From positions 615,177 through 679,176 of the forward strand of contig NZ_LMHW01000010.1 of assembly GCF_001428525.1 (NCBI RefSeq): a stretch of 64,000 bases of DNA. The letters are read 5' to 3'. How positions within the stretch are numbered: the stretch's first letter is position 1; every line of letters begins with the position of its first letter. The notes beneath the pieces were generated by a model. The model saw only the letters and a list, made by a program, of their open reading frames with translations, was not told where the DNA came from and searched no databases. The translations under genes were made by a program, and so were the position numbers. This document shows, piece by piece, positions 54,272 to 63,712 of this stretch. This DNA comes from Flavobacterium sp. Root186. GTDB taxonomy: Bacteria; Bacteroidota; Bacteroidia; Flavobacteriales; Flavobacteriaceae.

Positions 54272-55036
54272 TCAATAATCTACACTAGTTCCGTCACTTG
54301 GAATCGCAACTTTAGACAAAAGATTATTCTCAGTCAATGCTTTTCTTAATTCCTCACGAGTTGTTGGGCAGTGATTTAAAGCTTCAAGATGATTGGCAAA
54401 AACTTTTCCCGGTGCAAGAGCTGTAAATTTCAAAATATCATTCATTCGCATCAATAAAGGCTGTCCAATATCTAGTCTGGCAGTTCCGCAGGCAACCGTT
54501 GCAATATCGGGTTTGAGCTCGATTAATGCTTTTTGGACATCATCTGTAAAAATAGTGTCAGAACTTATGTAAATTGATTTTTCGTTTGCAAGTTCAATGT
54601 AAAAACCCATTACATTTCCCATCAATTTGGCAATCCAGCCGTAACCATGAAGAGCAGGAATTCCAATAATTCTTCCATCTAAAAAAGGCTGAGGTTCCCA
54701 ATAATTTAAAGTCTGTACAATATTAAGACCTCTTTGCTGTAAAACTTTTTCATCTTTTACACTGCAGATAACGGGAATGCTTTTTCTTCTTAAAAATACT
54801 TCTCCGGCCTTGTCAATATGGTCCGGATGCAAATGCGTAATTAAACAATGCGTAACATTGCTCAAAATTTCCCTGCTGTTTTTAGGCAGAGCCACTAGAG
54901 GATTGCGTTTTGGATTGTAACGAAAAATAGTAAAAGGAGCAATAGTTTTTCTCTTTCCTAACATCGGATCTACAAGAATAACATGCTTTTCTGTTTCAAT
55001 GACCAAAGTGGCATTTCGCAAATGATGTATTTTCAT
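54272..55036 (-). CDS. metallo-beta-lactamase-fold hydrolase (UlaG-like)
   Basis: The 254-residue protein has the metal motif THLHPDHID (His68, His70, Asp72, His73). The other ligands are likely in PALHGYGW, SSDTIF and FANHLEAL. It opens MKIHHLRNATLVIETEKHVI, like UlaG and similar phosphodiesterase or lactonase relatives. No signal peptide is present. The natural substrate is unknown. It is convergent with the radical SAM gene, with a single base between stop codons. Confidence 0.85.
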   Translation of the reverse strand: MKIHHLRNATLVIETEKHVILVDPMLGKRKTIAPFTIFRYNPKRNPLVALPKNSREILSNVTHCLITHLHPDHIDKAGEVFLRRKSIPVICSVKDEKVLQQRGLNIVQTLNYWEPQPFLDGRIIGIPALHGYGWIAKLMGNVMGFYIELANEKSIYISSDTIFTDDVQKALIELKPDIATVACGTARLDIGQPLLMRMNDILKFTALAPGKVFANHLEALNHCPTTREELRKALTENNLLSKVAIPSDGTSVDY

Positions 55037-55143
55037 ATCTGAAAAATTAGAACTTAAAAATACAAAGATTTTTCAAAATCTATTTACAGATTTTTCTTTA
55101 TTTTTAACAGAATTGTTATTATTTGAAAGAATACACTTTAGAA

Positions 55144-55830
55144 TTACGCTATAGAAAATCTAAACCCAATTCCATGTAGGTTTTCAATCGAAATACCTTT
55201 TTCGTTTGATAAAATTTTACGCAGACGCGAAATAAAAACATCAAGACTTCTTCCCATAAAATAATCATCAGTTCCCCAAAGTGCAGTTAGGATTTGTTCT
55301 CTTTTTAAAACTAAATTTTTATTGTCAAGAAACAATTTTAGCAATTCGGCTTCACGCTGCGTAAGGCCGACTTTTTCCTCTTCATTAAAAAGAATGAAAT
55401 TTTTGGTGTCAAATTGGTATTTTCCAATCTCATAAACCGATTTTTCGACTTTATTGTTTTTCTGAGAACGTTTAAGGAATATTTCAATTTTCAAAATTAA
55501 TTCTTCAATGCTGAAAGGCTTTACTAGATAATCATCGGCACCAAGACGAAGTCCTTTTATACGGTCTTCTTTTAAAGTTTTTGCCGAAAGAAAAATGATG
55601 GGAACATCAATATCCATTTTCCGAACTTCTTCAGCCAGCTCAAAGCCATCCATTTTTGGCATCATAATATCAAAAATACAAATGTCAAAATCTTCATTTT
55701 TGAAAGTTTCCAAACCAGATTTTCCATTCGTACAATGAACCACTTCATAATTATTTTGTTCCAAATTATCTTTGGTTAAAAACGCCAGTGTTTCATCATC
55801 TTCGGTATAAAGTATCTTGAAATTTTTCAT
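55144..55830 (-). CDS. OmpR-family response regulator
   Basis: The 228-residue protein has a receiver domain with acidic pocket Glu10-Asp11-Asp12, phospho-acceptor Asp54 (CIFDIMMPKMDG) and Lys in LSAKT. A C-terminal winged-helix DNA-binding domain follows (GLTQREAELLKLFLDNK, then RSLDVFISRLRKIL). It should regulate transcription in response to the kinase encoded just upstream. The two genes overlap by 4 bp, so they form one operon. Targets cannot be seen in the window. Confidence 0.94.
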   Translation of the reverse strand: MKNFKILYTEDDETLAFLTKDNLEQNNYEVVHCTNGKSGLETFKNEDFDICIFDIMMPKMDGFELAEEVRKMDIDVPIIFLSAKTLKEDRIKGLRLGADDYLVKPFSIEELILKIEIFLKRSQKNNKVEKSVYEIGKYQFDTKNFILFNEEEKVGLTQREAELLKLFLDNKNLVLKREQILTALWGTDDYFMGRSLDVFISRLRKILSNEKGISIENLHGIGFRFSIA

Positions 55831-57092
55831 TTTTTATAAGGAATAGACAAAGTTATAGTAACCCCGTTTTCAGAATTGTTTTCAGCTTTTATTTTCCAGT
55901 TTTGCAAACTGCAGATTTCTTTTACGTAATATAAACCAAGTCCAAAACCATTTACTTCATTACTCTTTTCGTTTTGGATGCGGTAAAATTTATCAAATAT
56001 ATAAGATAATTTTTTAGTAGAAATTCCAATTCCATTATCAACAAACTCTAATTTTAAAATTGAATTTTCTTCATAAATTCTAATCGTAATTTCAGGTTTT
56101 TTATTGCAATATTTTACGGCATTATCTAAAAGGTTGTAAATTAGATTACCAAAATGAAAAACGTCTGTTTCTAATAAATATTCCTTAGACGGACTTTCAA
56201 TACTAATAATAGCCTCCGGATATTTTAGCTGAATGTTTTCAATCACCTCTTCAATAATCGGAACAATTAAAACCGTTTCTTTTTTTAATTCTAAAGGTGT
56301 ATAATCTGATTTTGCAATATTTAAAATCTTCTCAATATGATGATTTAATTTATTGCTTTGATTAATAATAATCTCGGTATAAGTATGCAGTTTTTTATCG
56401 TCTTTTATAGGATTTTGTTCGCTCAAATATTTCGAAGCAATTAAAATAGATGACAAAGGCGTTTTAAATTCATGCGTCATATTATTGATAAAATCACGCT
56501 GCAATTCAGAATATTTTTTTTGCTGTAAGAGTGTAAAAATCGAATAAACGTAAATCAATAAAATCAAGATCAGCATAATCGAAAGCACAAACCAAAAACG
56601 CATTGAACTAAATAAATAAGTCGTTTCATTCGGAAAACGAACTGCAAAATAATAGACTAAATTTTTATGCTTCGGGAAATAAATTGTCTTTTTACATTCC
56701 GATTTTTTTTTCGATAAAGAAATATAATCACCGTAAATCATTTCATCACTCTGGCAATTGTACATAGCATATTCAAAATCTGTCGTAATATTCATCTTTT
56801 TGAATTCTGTTTTTAGATAAAATTCTAAAATATCAGGTTCAAACTCATTGTCAACATTTACAATATAATAATCATTTGAAATTTTCTGTACAGGACTTTG
56901 CGCCGGAAGTTCGTGACTAGTTCCTTCATACAGTTTTTTAGCCACTTCAAGAAGAGCAATATGGGCTTTTTGACTCAGTTTTTTCTGCTCAATCGTAAAA
57001 GCCTCTTTTGTCCAAAGCAATTGCGCCACCAAAATACTAATTATGGCGACCAATCCCAGAACGATAATGCTATTGAGTTTATTAATTTTCAA
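55827..57092 (-). CDS. membrane sensor histidine kinase
   Basis: The protein has two transmembrane helices (about residues 10-25 and 165-190) that flank a periplasmic sensor domain with two cysteines (NCQ and ECKK). The cytoplasmic kinase has FINNMTHEFKTPLSSI (phospho-His207), the N box LIYNLLDNAVKYC, DNGIGIS, FDKFYRIQNE and GFGLGLYYVK. I chose the TTG at 57092 (MKINKLNSIIVLG, 421 residues). The 11 codons further upstream, to 57125, overlap a TATTTTTG promoter box at 57130-57123, so they are probably not translated. The signal sensed is unknown. Confidence 0.9.
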   Translation of the reverse strand: MKINKLNSIIVLGLVAIISILVAQLLWTKEAFTIEQKKLSQKAHIALLEVAKKLYEGTSHELPAQSPVQKISNDYYIVNVDNEFEPDILEFYLKTEFKKMNITTDFEYAMYNCQSDEMIYGDYISLSKKKSECKKTIYFPKHKNLVYYFAVRFPNETTYLFSSMRFWFVLSIMLILILLIYVYSIFTLLQQKKYSELQRDFINNMTHEFKTPLSSILIASKYLSEQNPIKDDKKLHTYTEIIINQSNKLNHHIEKILNIAKSDYTPLELKKETVLIVPIIEEVIENIQLKYPEAIISIESPSKEYLLETDVFHFGNLIYNLLDNAVKYCNKKPEITIRIYEENSILKLEFVDNGIGISTKKLSYIFDKFYRIQNEKSNEVNGFGLGLYYVKEICSLQNWKIKAENNSENGVTITLSIPYKK

Positions 57093-57205
57093 GAAAACAG
57101 ACTTTGAGAGTGTAATATTAATCAAAAATATAGTTAAAAACGGCGATTAACAAGTCATTAACAAACATTTGAAACCGCTTAACAGCGATTTTCTTTTGTC
57201 TGAAA

Positions 57206-57213
57206 TATCTTTG
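57206..57213 (+). promoter_or_regulatory. -7 box of the DUF1573 gene
   Basis: TATCTTTG lies 41 nt before the ATG at 57255 and supports that ATG over an upstream in-frame start at 57225. The divergent kinase promoter box is at 57130-57123, so both promoters share this gap. Confidence 0.5.
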
Positions 57214-57254
57214 TAATATAAAATTTGAACTATAAACCATTAATATATTTAACT

Positions 57255-57668
57255 ATGAAAATCATCAAAATTTCTATGCTGGTTTTGGCTTTAGGCCTAA
57301 TGTCTTTTTCAGCAATTGCTCCGGTAAAATCGTTGGCTTCTGAAACAAAAATTACTGAAACAGCTTCAACAATTGTTTGGAAAGCTGAAACAATTGATGT
57401 TGGGGAAATTCCACAGGGAACTCCAAAAGCAATTGTTTATGAATTTAAAAACACAGGAAAAACTGCTGTTGTAATTACACAAGTTCAGGGTTCATGCGGT
57501 TGTACAGCAACAGACTACACAAAAGAACCAATTTTACCTGGTAAATCTGCAAAAGTTACAGCAACTTACAATGCAGCAAACAAAGGTGCTTTTACAAAAA
57601 CGGTTACCGTAACTACAAGCGCTGAAACATCTCCAAAAATACTTACATTAAAAGGAACGGTTATTTAA
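57255..57668 (+). CDS. DUF1573 secreted Ig-like protein
   Basis: The 137-residue protein has a signal peptide (ISMLVLALGLMSFSAIAP) and one DUF1573 domain (VGEIPQGTPKAIVYEFKNTG, then VQGSCGCTATDYTKEPILPG). The CGC cysteine pair and PGKSAKVTATY are typical. The domain is an ASH-like immunoglobulin fold. Its function is unclear. The start at 57255 begins a good signal peptide. Confidence 0.85.
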   Translation: MKIIKISMLVLALGLMSFSAIAPVKSLASETKITETASTIVWKAETIDVGEIPQGTPKAIVYEFKNTGKTAVVITQVQGSCGCTATDYTKEPILPGKSAKVTATYNAANKGAFTKTVTVTTSAETSPKILTLKGTVI

Positions 57669-57695
57669 AAATAAAGGTTAGTTATAAAGTGGAAG

Positions 57696-57727
57696 CTCCA
57701 AATATGTCATGTATTTGGAGTTTTTTT
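57696..57727. terminator. terminator between DUF1573 and NlpC/P60 genes
   Basis: CTCCAAATA (57696-57704) pairs with TATTTGGAG (57712-57720), followed by a 7-nt T-run. The genes on either side are convergent. Confidence 0.85.
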
Positions 57728-58226
57728 ATTTAGAAATTACATCAATACATTTATAAAATCGGTTTGTATAATGCTCTGTCTCAAGTGATGTAATGGTAAC
57801 TTGCTGCGCTTTTCCAGATGAAGCATGAATAAACTTAGAATGCATTCCGTCTGCCTCGCAAATTATTCCAAGATGACCAATTACAGTTTTATCTTTATAT
57901 CCGTAAAAAACCAAAATATCTCCAACTTTAAAATCTTCAGGTTTTAACGTGGTTCCTAGATTTTTATATCCGCTGGAACTTCTTGGCAAAGTCATCCCAA
58001 AATTACCAAAAACATAACTCACAAAACCTGAACAGTCAAACCCTTTTAGCGGATTACTGCTCGCATATAAATAAGGTGTACCTAAATATTTTTTAGCAAA
58101 AACTATAATAGAATCCCGATCGATTGCCGATTGTTCTTTTTGAATTATATTTTTATTGTTCTCTTTTGAAGTAAAAGAAGAAAATAAAATAACAGAAAGT
58201 ATGAAGATAAAAAAGTAGGTTTTCAT
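57726..58226 (-). CDS. NlpC/P60 family cell-wall endopeptidase
   Basis: The 166-residue protein has an N-terminal signal helix and one NlpC/P60 domain with catalytic Cys65 (GFDCSGFVSYVFG), His118 (VIGHLGI) and His134 (KFIHASSG). Such enzymes cut peptide stems of peptidoglycan, usually between D-Glu and the diamino acid. No substrate-binding SH3 domain is present. A signal peptide or anchor suggests periplasmic action. It is a single-gene unit. Confidence 0.9.
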   Translation of the reverse strand: MKTYFFIFILSVILFSSFTSKENNKNIIQKEQSAIDRDSIIVFAKKYLGTPYLYASSNPLKGFDCSGFVSYVFGNFGMTLPRSSSGYKNLGTTLKPEDFKVGDILVFYGYKDKTVIGHLGIICEADGMHSKFIHASSGKAQQVTITSLETEHYTNRFYKCIDVISK

Positions 58227-58362
58227 TTTTTAAGTAAGAAAAGGTTTAATTGCTAAAGATAGAACGTTATTTTTCTAAATGCATTATAAAATGTAAGAAT
58301 TAGCAATTAAATGATGTGTTTACGTGGTGTTTTTTTATTACTTTTTGATGTTTTAGTATCTT

Positions 58363-58390
58363 TTTGTTTAGTGCATTTCAAATATATTTG
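58363..58390 (+). promoter_or_regulatory. predicted promoter of the carbohydrate block
   Basis: TTTG at 58363-58366, 16 nt, then a perfect TATATTTG at 58383-58390. The transcript would start near 58396, 26 nt before the CE2-like gene. Confidence 0.65.
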
Positions 58391-58421
58391 TGAATCGTAT
58401 TTATATTTTAACAAATAAATT

Positions 58422-59513
58422 ATGTTTCTCAAAAAAAACGCACTTTTAATTCTTTTTTTGCTGATTTCAATTATTTCGACATCTCAAAACCAGAATACTT
58501 TTCTTTATACAGGAAGAGTTGACAAACTTCAGAATGATCAGGTTATCCTAATCGGAACGGCTTCTTCGATTTCCTTTAATTTCACAGGAAATGAATGTTC
58601 AATTTCACTTCAGAGTGTAGATTCTTATGAACATCATAATTATGTTTCTCTAGTTTTAGATGGGAAATATATTGGAAAAATCAGAATCGAAAAAGGCGCG
58701 GTTCAATCATTTCCAATAAAAGTTACTTCAAAGAAAAAAGAACATCATTTAGAAATTTATAAAAATACAGAAGCCCAAAGCGGCAATATTTTGTTTGCCG
58801 GAACAACAGCCAAGCTGACTTCAATTTCTTCTAAAAAGAAAAAGAAAATCGAATTTATAGGGGATTCCATTACTTGCGGAGCGGCCAGCGATCCGTCGGA
58901 TATTCCGTGTGATAAAGGCGAATATATGGATCATCATAATAGTTATTATGCTTATGGGCCAACACTTTCGAGAGCAATTGGTGTAGATTATTTAATGAGC
59001 TGTGTTTCAGGAATTGGGATTTACAGAAACTGGAACGACGAAAACAAAGACGAAGCCATAATGCCAGATATTTATCAAAATTTATATTTGACAAAAGATC
59101 CATCAAAACCTAAATATGATTTTGCTTTTCAGCCGGATATTATAAGTATTGCTTTAGGAACAAATGATTTTTCCGGCGGAGATGGAAAAAAAGAACGTCT
59201 GCCTTTTAATCCGGAAAAATATGTTTCGAATTACATCAATTTTATAAATATGCTTTACGAACACAATCCAAATGTGCAGATTGTAATTACAAACAGCCCA
59301 ATGGTTGGCGGAGAAAGAGCAGTTGTTTTTGAAGATTGTTTAAATAAAGTAAAAAATGCTTTCGCAGAAGACAAAACACATAAGCCAATTCAGATTTTCA
59401 AATTCAAACCAATGACGCCAAAAGGCTGTTCAGGGCATCCTGATGTGGCAGATCACAAAATTTTGGCAGATGAATACGGACCATTTTTAAAAAAGCTGTT
59501 AAATGAAAAATAA
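58422..59513 (+). CDS. CE2-like acetyl esterase with SGNH hydrolase domain
   Basis: The 363-residue protein has a signal peptide and a jelly-roll N-terminal domain (about 25-130). The SGNH domain has IEFIGDSITCG (Ser149), ALGTNDFS and the catalytic His near GHPDVADHKILA. This is the layout of carbohydrate esterase family 2, which removes acetyl groups from xylan and glucomannan. The C-terminus runs into the next gene, which starts 11 bp before this stop codon, so the two are coupled. It is exported but carries no T9SS sorting domain. Confidence 0.83.
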   Translation: MFLKKNALLILFLLISIISTSQNQNTFLYTGRVDKLQNDQVILIGTASSISFNFTGNECSISLQSVDSYEHHNYVSLVLDGKYIGKIRIEKGAVQSFPIKVTSKKKEHHLEIYKNTEAQSGNILFAGTTAKLTSISSKKKKKIEFIGDSITCGAASDPSDIPCDKGEYMDHHNSYYAYGPTLSRAIGVDYLMSCVSGIGIYRNWNDENKDEAIMPDIYQNLYLTKDPSKPKYDFAFQPDIISIALGTNDFSGGDGKKERLPFNPEKYVSNYINFINMLYEHNPNVQIVITNSPMVGGERAVVFEDCLNKVKNAFAEDKTHKPIQIFKFKPMTPKGCSGHPDVADHKILADEYGPFLKKLLNEK

Positions 59514-60882
59514 TATACTTAGACTTATTTTCTTTTTTATGATTTCTAATATCATAACAGCAAATGTTACGCTTCCGAATATTTTTGGAGACAATATGGT
59601 TTTACAGCGTAATTCTGAAGTTAAAATCTGGGGCTGGGCAAATCCAAAAGAAGAAATCAAGTTAGTTTCAAGCTGGAACAATCAGGAATATAAAGTAGTT
59701 ACAAATAATCAGGCAAAATGGGAACTTGTAATTAAAACTCCTGAAGCCGGCGGTCCTTACACGATTTCTATAAAAGGTTATAATGAAGTTGTACTGAAGA
59801 ATATCTTAATTGGAGAAGTCTGGATTTGTTCCGGACAATCCAACATGGAAATGTCTGCAAGCTGGGGAATTGATAACGGCGACGAAGAAGTGAAAAATGC
59901 CACGAATCCTAATATTCGATTCTTTACCGTTTCAAAATCAACCGCGACAAGTCCGCAGAATAATGTATTTGGAAATTGGGTCGAATCGACTCCGGAAACC
60001 ATGAAATATTTCAGTGCCGTTGGCTATTTTTTTGCTAAACGTTTGCGCGAAGATTTAAAAAATGTTCCAATTGGATTAATTTCATCCAACTGGGGAGGAA
60101 CTCCGGCTGAAATCTGGATGCCGGAAGAAGTCGTTCAAAACGATTCTGTATTATTAGAAAATGCCAAAAAACTAAACGAACAGGAATATGGCCCGCACCA
60201 GCCCGGACGTGCTTACAATGCTATGATTGCTCCAATTGTTGGCTTTAAAATTGCCGGAACAATTTGGTATCAGGGCGAATCGAATGTTGGTTCATTGGTT
60301 TACGATAAAACGCTTTCGGCTTTGATTACTTCGTGGAGAAAAAACTGGAATGACGAATTTCCTTTTTATTTCGTACAAATTGCGCCTTATAAAACCGGAA
60401 CAAATAATTTCTCGAATGTTACGGTTAGAAATTCTCAAAGGAAAATTTTAAAAGAAATTCCAAAAACGGGAATGGTTTCGACTTCTGATATTTCAGATAC
60501 AATTGATATCCATCCGAAGAATAAAAAATCAGTCGGAATTCGTTTGGCAAATCTGGCTTTAGTCGAAGTTTACAAAACAAATTCTGATTTGGTAAACGGT
60601 CCGCTTTTCAAAGAAATAAAAATAGATAAAAACAAAGTCACAGTTTCTTTTGACTATGCTGGCGGATTACATTTTAAGGACAAAATTTCGAATCAATTTG
60701 AAGTGGCCGGAGCCGATGGGAATTTCTTTCCTGCAGAAGCTTCAATAAAAAATAATCAGGTGATTTTGACAAGCAAAAAAGTAACAAATCCAGTAAAAGT
60801 GAGATTTGCCTGGGGAAATACAATTCAATCTGATTTGTTTAATAAAGCAAATCTGCCGGCTTCTTGTTTTATTACGGAATAG
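59503..60882 (+). CDS. sialate O-acetylesterase family protein (SASA)
   Basis: The 459-residue protein has a signal peptide and an N-terminal beta domain (NVTLPNIFGDNMVLQRNSEV). The esterase domain has WICSGQSNMEMS with the likely nucleophile Ser113. IGLISSNWGGTPAEIWMPEE, AGTIWYQGESNVGS and DIHPKNKKSVGIRLA are all typical. The family acts on 9-O-acetyl sialate in some cases and on acetylated plant or microbial glycans in others. Here the CE2 and GH3 neighbours suggest acetylated hemicellulose. No sialidase gene is nearby. Confidence 0.85.
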   Translation: MKNNILRLIFFFMISNIITANVTLPNIFGDNMVLQRNSEVKIWGWANPKEEIKLVSSWNNQEYKVVTNNQAKWELVIKTPEAGGPYTISIKGYNEVVLKNILIGEVWICSGQSNMEMSASWGIDNGDEEVKNATNPNIRFFTVSKSTATSPQNNVFGNWVESTPETMKYFSAVGYFFAKRLREDLKNVPIGLISSNWGGTPAEIWMPEEVVQNDSVLLENAKKLNEQEYGPHQPGRAYNAMIAPIVGFKIAGTIWYQGESNVGSLVYDKTLSALITSWRKNWNDEFPFYFVQIAPYKTGTNNFSNVTVRNSQRKILKEIPKTGMVSTSDISDTIDIHPKNKKSVGIRLANLALVEVYKTNSDLVNGPLFKEIKIDKNKVTVSFDYAGGLHFKDKISNQFEVAGADGNFFPAEASIKNNQVILTSKKVTNPVKVRFAWGNTIQSDLFNKANLPASCFITE

Positions 60883-60904
60883 AGGATTTTAGATTTTAGA
60901 ATTT

Positions 60905-61036
60905 TTTTGCCCACTGATTTTACTGATTTAACGGAATTAATACAGATTTTTTGTTTGCTTTTGTCAGGCTGAGCGAAGTCGAAGCCTCGCAATGCATGAT
61001 TTTAATCTCGCAAAGACGCTCAGTCGCAAAGTTTTG
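60905..61036. repeat. cluster of short dispersed repeats before the GH3 gene
   Basis: Side by side are ACTGATTTTACTGATTTAA doublet words, a GTCAGGCTGAGCGAAGTCGA motif (60963-60982, a common dispersed Bacteroidota word) and CGCAAAGACGCTCAGTCGCA. The last resembles words at 63443-63464. The CTTAG element (copy D) follows. No gene lies in this 216-bp gap. Confidence 0.6.
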
Positions 61037-61044
61037 GAAAAAAA

Positions 61045-61080
61045 ACTTAGAATCTTAGCATCTCAGTCCCTTAGCACCTT
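61045..61080 (+). repeat. 36-nt CTTAG element, copy D
   Basis: It matches copy C on 29 or more of 36 positions by eye. Its 3' end is 18 bp upstream of the GH3 start codon. It could contribute to the leader of that gene. Confidence 0.75.
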
Positions 61081-61098
61081 TAAAAAAACTAAACCACT

Positions 61099-63396
61099 AT
61101 GAAAAATAAAAAAATAATAACAATTGGGGTTTTGTCCCTGTTTACTGTTGGAAATATGAATGCACAAAAAAAGCCGTATTTAGATAAAAACAAAACTATT
61201 GAGCAAAGAATTGATTTGCTTTTGCCTTTGATGACATTGGAGGAGAAAGTGGGGCAGATGAACCAATATAACGGTTTTTGGGATGTTACGGGACCAGCTC
61301 CAAAAGGCGGGACGGCTGAATTAAAATATGAACATTTAAGAAAAGGGTTAGTTGGATCAATGCTTACGGTGCGAGGCGTAAAAGAAGTTCGTGCCGTACA
61401 GAAAATTGCAGTTGAAGAAACCCGTTTAGGAATTCCACTTATTATTGGTTTTGACGTAATACATGGTTATAAAACGTTAAGCCCAATTCCGCTGGCAGAA
61501 GCAGCAAGCTGGGATTTAGAAGCGATTAAAAAATCGGCGGCAATTGCGGCAGATGAAGCTTCGGCATCTGGAATTAACTGGACTTTTGGGCCAAATGTTG
61601 ATGTGGCAAATGATGCGCGTTGGGGACGTGTAATGGAAGGTGCGGGAGAAGATCCGTATTTAGGAAGTAAAGTTGGTTATGCCAGAGTAAAAGGTTTTCA
61701 AGGCGAAACGATTGCCGATTTAGCCAAAGTAAATACGATTGCCGCTTGTGCAAAACACTTTGCCGCTTATGGTTATGTTGAAGCAGGTTTAGAATATAAT
61801 ATTGTTGATATTAGTAATTCTAAATTATACAACTCTGTTTTGCCCCCTTTTGAAGCCACAGTACAAGCCGGAGTTCGTACGTTTATGAATTCGTTTAATA
61901 CTTTAAATGGTGTTCCGGCAACTGGAAATGTTTTTTTACAAAGAGATATTTTGAAAGGGAAATGGAAGTTTGATGGATTTGTAATTTCTGATTATGCTTC
62001 GATTCGGGAAATGATCGCGCACGGTTATGCAAAAGATGAAGCCGATGCAACAGCAAAAGCCGTAATTGCAGGTTCTGATATGGATATGGAATCGTATTTG
62101 TATGTCGCAAAATTAGTTGATTTAATAAAATCAGGAAAAGTAAAAGAATCTTTGGTTGACGATGCCGTTCGCAGAATTCTTCGTGTGAAATTTGAATTGG
62201 GTTTATTTGATGATCCGTACAGATATTGCGATGAAAAACGTGAAAAAGCAGTCGTTGGAAGTAAAGCCAATAATGACGGTGTTTTAGATATGGCTAAAAA
62301 ATCGATCGTTTTGTTGAAGAACGAAAAGAATTTATTGCCACTGAAAAAATCAGGACAAAAAATTGCTTTGATTGGAGCTTTAGCAAGCGATAAAAACAGT
62401 CCACTGGGAAGCTGGAGAATTGCTGCTGATGATAATACAGCGGTTTCGGTTTTAGAAGGAATGCAGCAATACAAAGACAATAAATTGGTTTTTGAAAAAG
62501 GAGCAGATTTATTGAAGCAAAAATCAACTTTTTTAACTGAAACTGTTTTTAATACCACAGACAAAAGCGGATTTGAAGCTGCAAAAACCGCTGCTAAAAA
62601 TGCCGATGTTGTGGTAATGGTTTTAGGTGAATACGGTTTCCAAAGCGGAGAAGGAAGAAGCAGAACTGACTTGAATCTTCCAGGATTACAGCAAGAATTA
62701 TTAGAAGAAATTTACAAAGTAAATCCAAATGTAGTTTTGGTTTTAAACAACGGACGTCCGTTGAGTATTCCGTGGGCAGCAGAAAATGTTCCGGCGATTG
62801 TTGAAGCGTGGCATTTAGGAACTCAAACCGGAAATGCTGTGGCGCAGGTTTTATACGGAGATTATAATCCAAGCGGAAAACTGCCAATGTCTTTCCCCAG
62901 AAATGTGGGGCAGGTACCAATTTATTATAACAAATACAGTACAGGAAGACCAATTGACAGTGATAAAAATGTGTTTTGGTCGCATTATATGGATGTAGAA
63001 AAAACGCCTCAATTTCCTTTTGGTTTTGGATTGAGTTATACAACTTTTGAATATAAAAATCTAAAATTGAATAAAACTGCTTTTGCAAAAGGAGAAAGTG
63101 TGCAAGTAAGTGTTGAGGTTACTAATTCAGGAAATTATGATGGAAAAGAAGTGGTTCAGTTGTATATTCATGATGAATATGCAAGTATCATTCGTCCGAT
63201 AAAAGAATTGAAAGGCTTTGAACTGGTAAGCCTGAAAAAAGGAGAAACTAAAACCGTAACTTTTACTTTAACGGATAAAGAACTCGGTTTTTATGATAAC
63301 GAAGGGAATTATTTAGTTGAACCGGGAACTTTTAAAATTATGGTTGGAGGTAGCTCTGATAAAGGTTTACAAGATGGTTTTGAAATAAAAGAGTAG
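61099..63396 (+). CDS. bglX: family GH3 beta-glucosidase
   Basis: The 765-residue protein has a signal peptide (about 22 residues). The GH3 N-terminal barrel has MTLEEKVGQMNQYNG, LGIPLIIGFDVIHGYKT and GFVISDYASIREM (nucleophile Asp298). The second alpha/beta domain has FGYGEYGFQSGEGRS-like acid/base context (GEYGFQSGEGRSRTD), and a C-terminal fibronectin-III-like domain follows (GKEVVQLYIHDEYASIIRPI). It releases glucose or xylose from beta-linked oligosaccharides, probably in the periplasm. It fits BglX by length and order of domains. The esterase genes upstream would expose its substrates. Confidence 0.93.
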   Translation: MKNKKIITIGVLSLFTVGNMNAQKKPYLDKNKTIEQRIDLLLPLMTLEEKVGQMNQYNGFWDVTGPAPKGGTAELKYEHLRKGLVGSMLTVRGVKEVRAVQKIAVEETRLGIPLIIGFDVIHGYKTLSPIPLAEAASWDLEAIKKSAAIAADEASASGINWTFGPNVDVANDARWGRVMEGAGEDPYLGSKVGYARVKGFQGETIADLAKVNTIAACAKHFAAYGYVEAGLEYNIVDISNSKLYNSVLPPFEATVQAGVRTFMNSFNTLNGVPATGNVFLQRDILKGKWKFDGFVISDYASIREMIAHGYAKDEADATAKAVIAGSDMDMESYLYVAKLVDLIKSGKVKESLVDDAVRRILRVKFELGLFDDPYRYCDEKREKAVVGSKANNDGVLDMAKKSIVLLKNEKNLLPLKKSGQKIALIGALASDKNSPLGSWRIAADDNTAVSVLEGMQQYKDNKLVFEKGADLLKQKSTFLTETVFNTTDKSGFEAAKTAAKNADVVVMVLGEYGFQSGEGRSRTDLNLPGLQQELLEEIYKVNPNVVLVLNNGRPLSIPWAAENVPAIVEAWHLGTQTGNAVAQVLYGDYNPSGKLPMSFPRNVGQVPIYYNKYSTGRPIDSDKNVFWSHYMDVEKTPQFPFGFGLSYTTFEYKNLKLNKTAFAKGESVQVSVEVTNSGNYDGKEVVQLYIHDEYASIIRPIKELKGFELVSLKKGETKTVTFTLTDKELGFYDNEGNYLVEPGTFKIMVGGSSDKGLQDGFEIKE

Positions 63397-63400
63397 AGGT

Positions 63401-63652
63401 TTTTGCCACAAAGGCACTAAGGCGTGAAGTTTTTTTAATCTCGCAAAGTCGCAGAGTCGCAAAGTTTTTTTTAAAATTTAAGATTAATAGCGTCCAGCTT
63501 TAGCTGGATGAAAAATATTAACGCAATCAAAAGGGCTTTAGCCAAACCTACAAAGTTTGGCTAAAGCCCTTTGTAACTTCCAATCTTATTCCCCTAGCGG
63601 AAGCTAGGGCTATGTAAAAAAATCTTTGTGACTTAGTGCCTTTGTGGCAAAA
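63401..63652. repeat. composite nested repeat: outer inverted repeat enclosing three hairpins
   Basis: Outer arms 63401-63421 and 63632-63652 pair perfectly over 21 bp (core GCCACAAAGGCACTAAG). Inside are a CCAGCTTTAGCTGG hairpin (63494-63507), a perfect 18-bp hairpin (63530-63547 with 63555-63572, core GGGCTTTAGCCAAAC) and a CCCTAGC/GCTAGGG hairpin (63592-63609). It fills the 316-bp gap between the GH3 and aldo-keto reductase genes, where no gene is seen. Confidence 0.88.
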
Positions 63653-63712
63653 CAAAAGCATTATTTTTCTAACTTTAAATTCTATTAAAACTCCAACCTT
63701 TAAACTAAAACA

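Noticed and set aside
56900..57125. Kinase start codon at 57125
   Set aside because: That TTG is part of, or adjacent to, a TATTTTTG promoter box on the minus strand, so translation from it would need a transcript starting upstream of its own promoter. The TTG at 57092 is more likely.
62025..63088. Long minus-strand open frames (179 and 164 residues) opposite the GH3 gene
   Set aside because: They mirror the coding strand of a clear beta-glucosidase gene, have odd composition (runs of Leu, Ser, Phe) and no recognisable motif.
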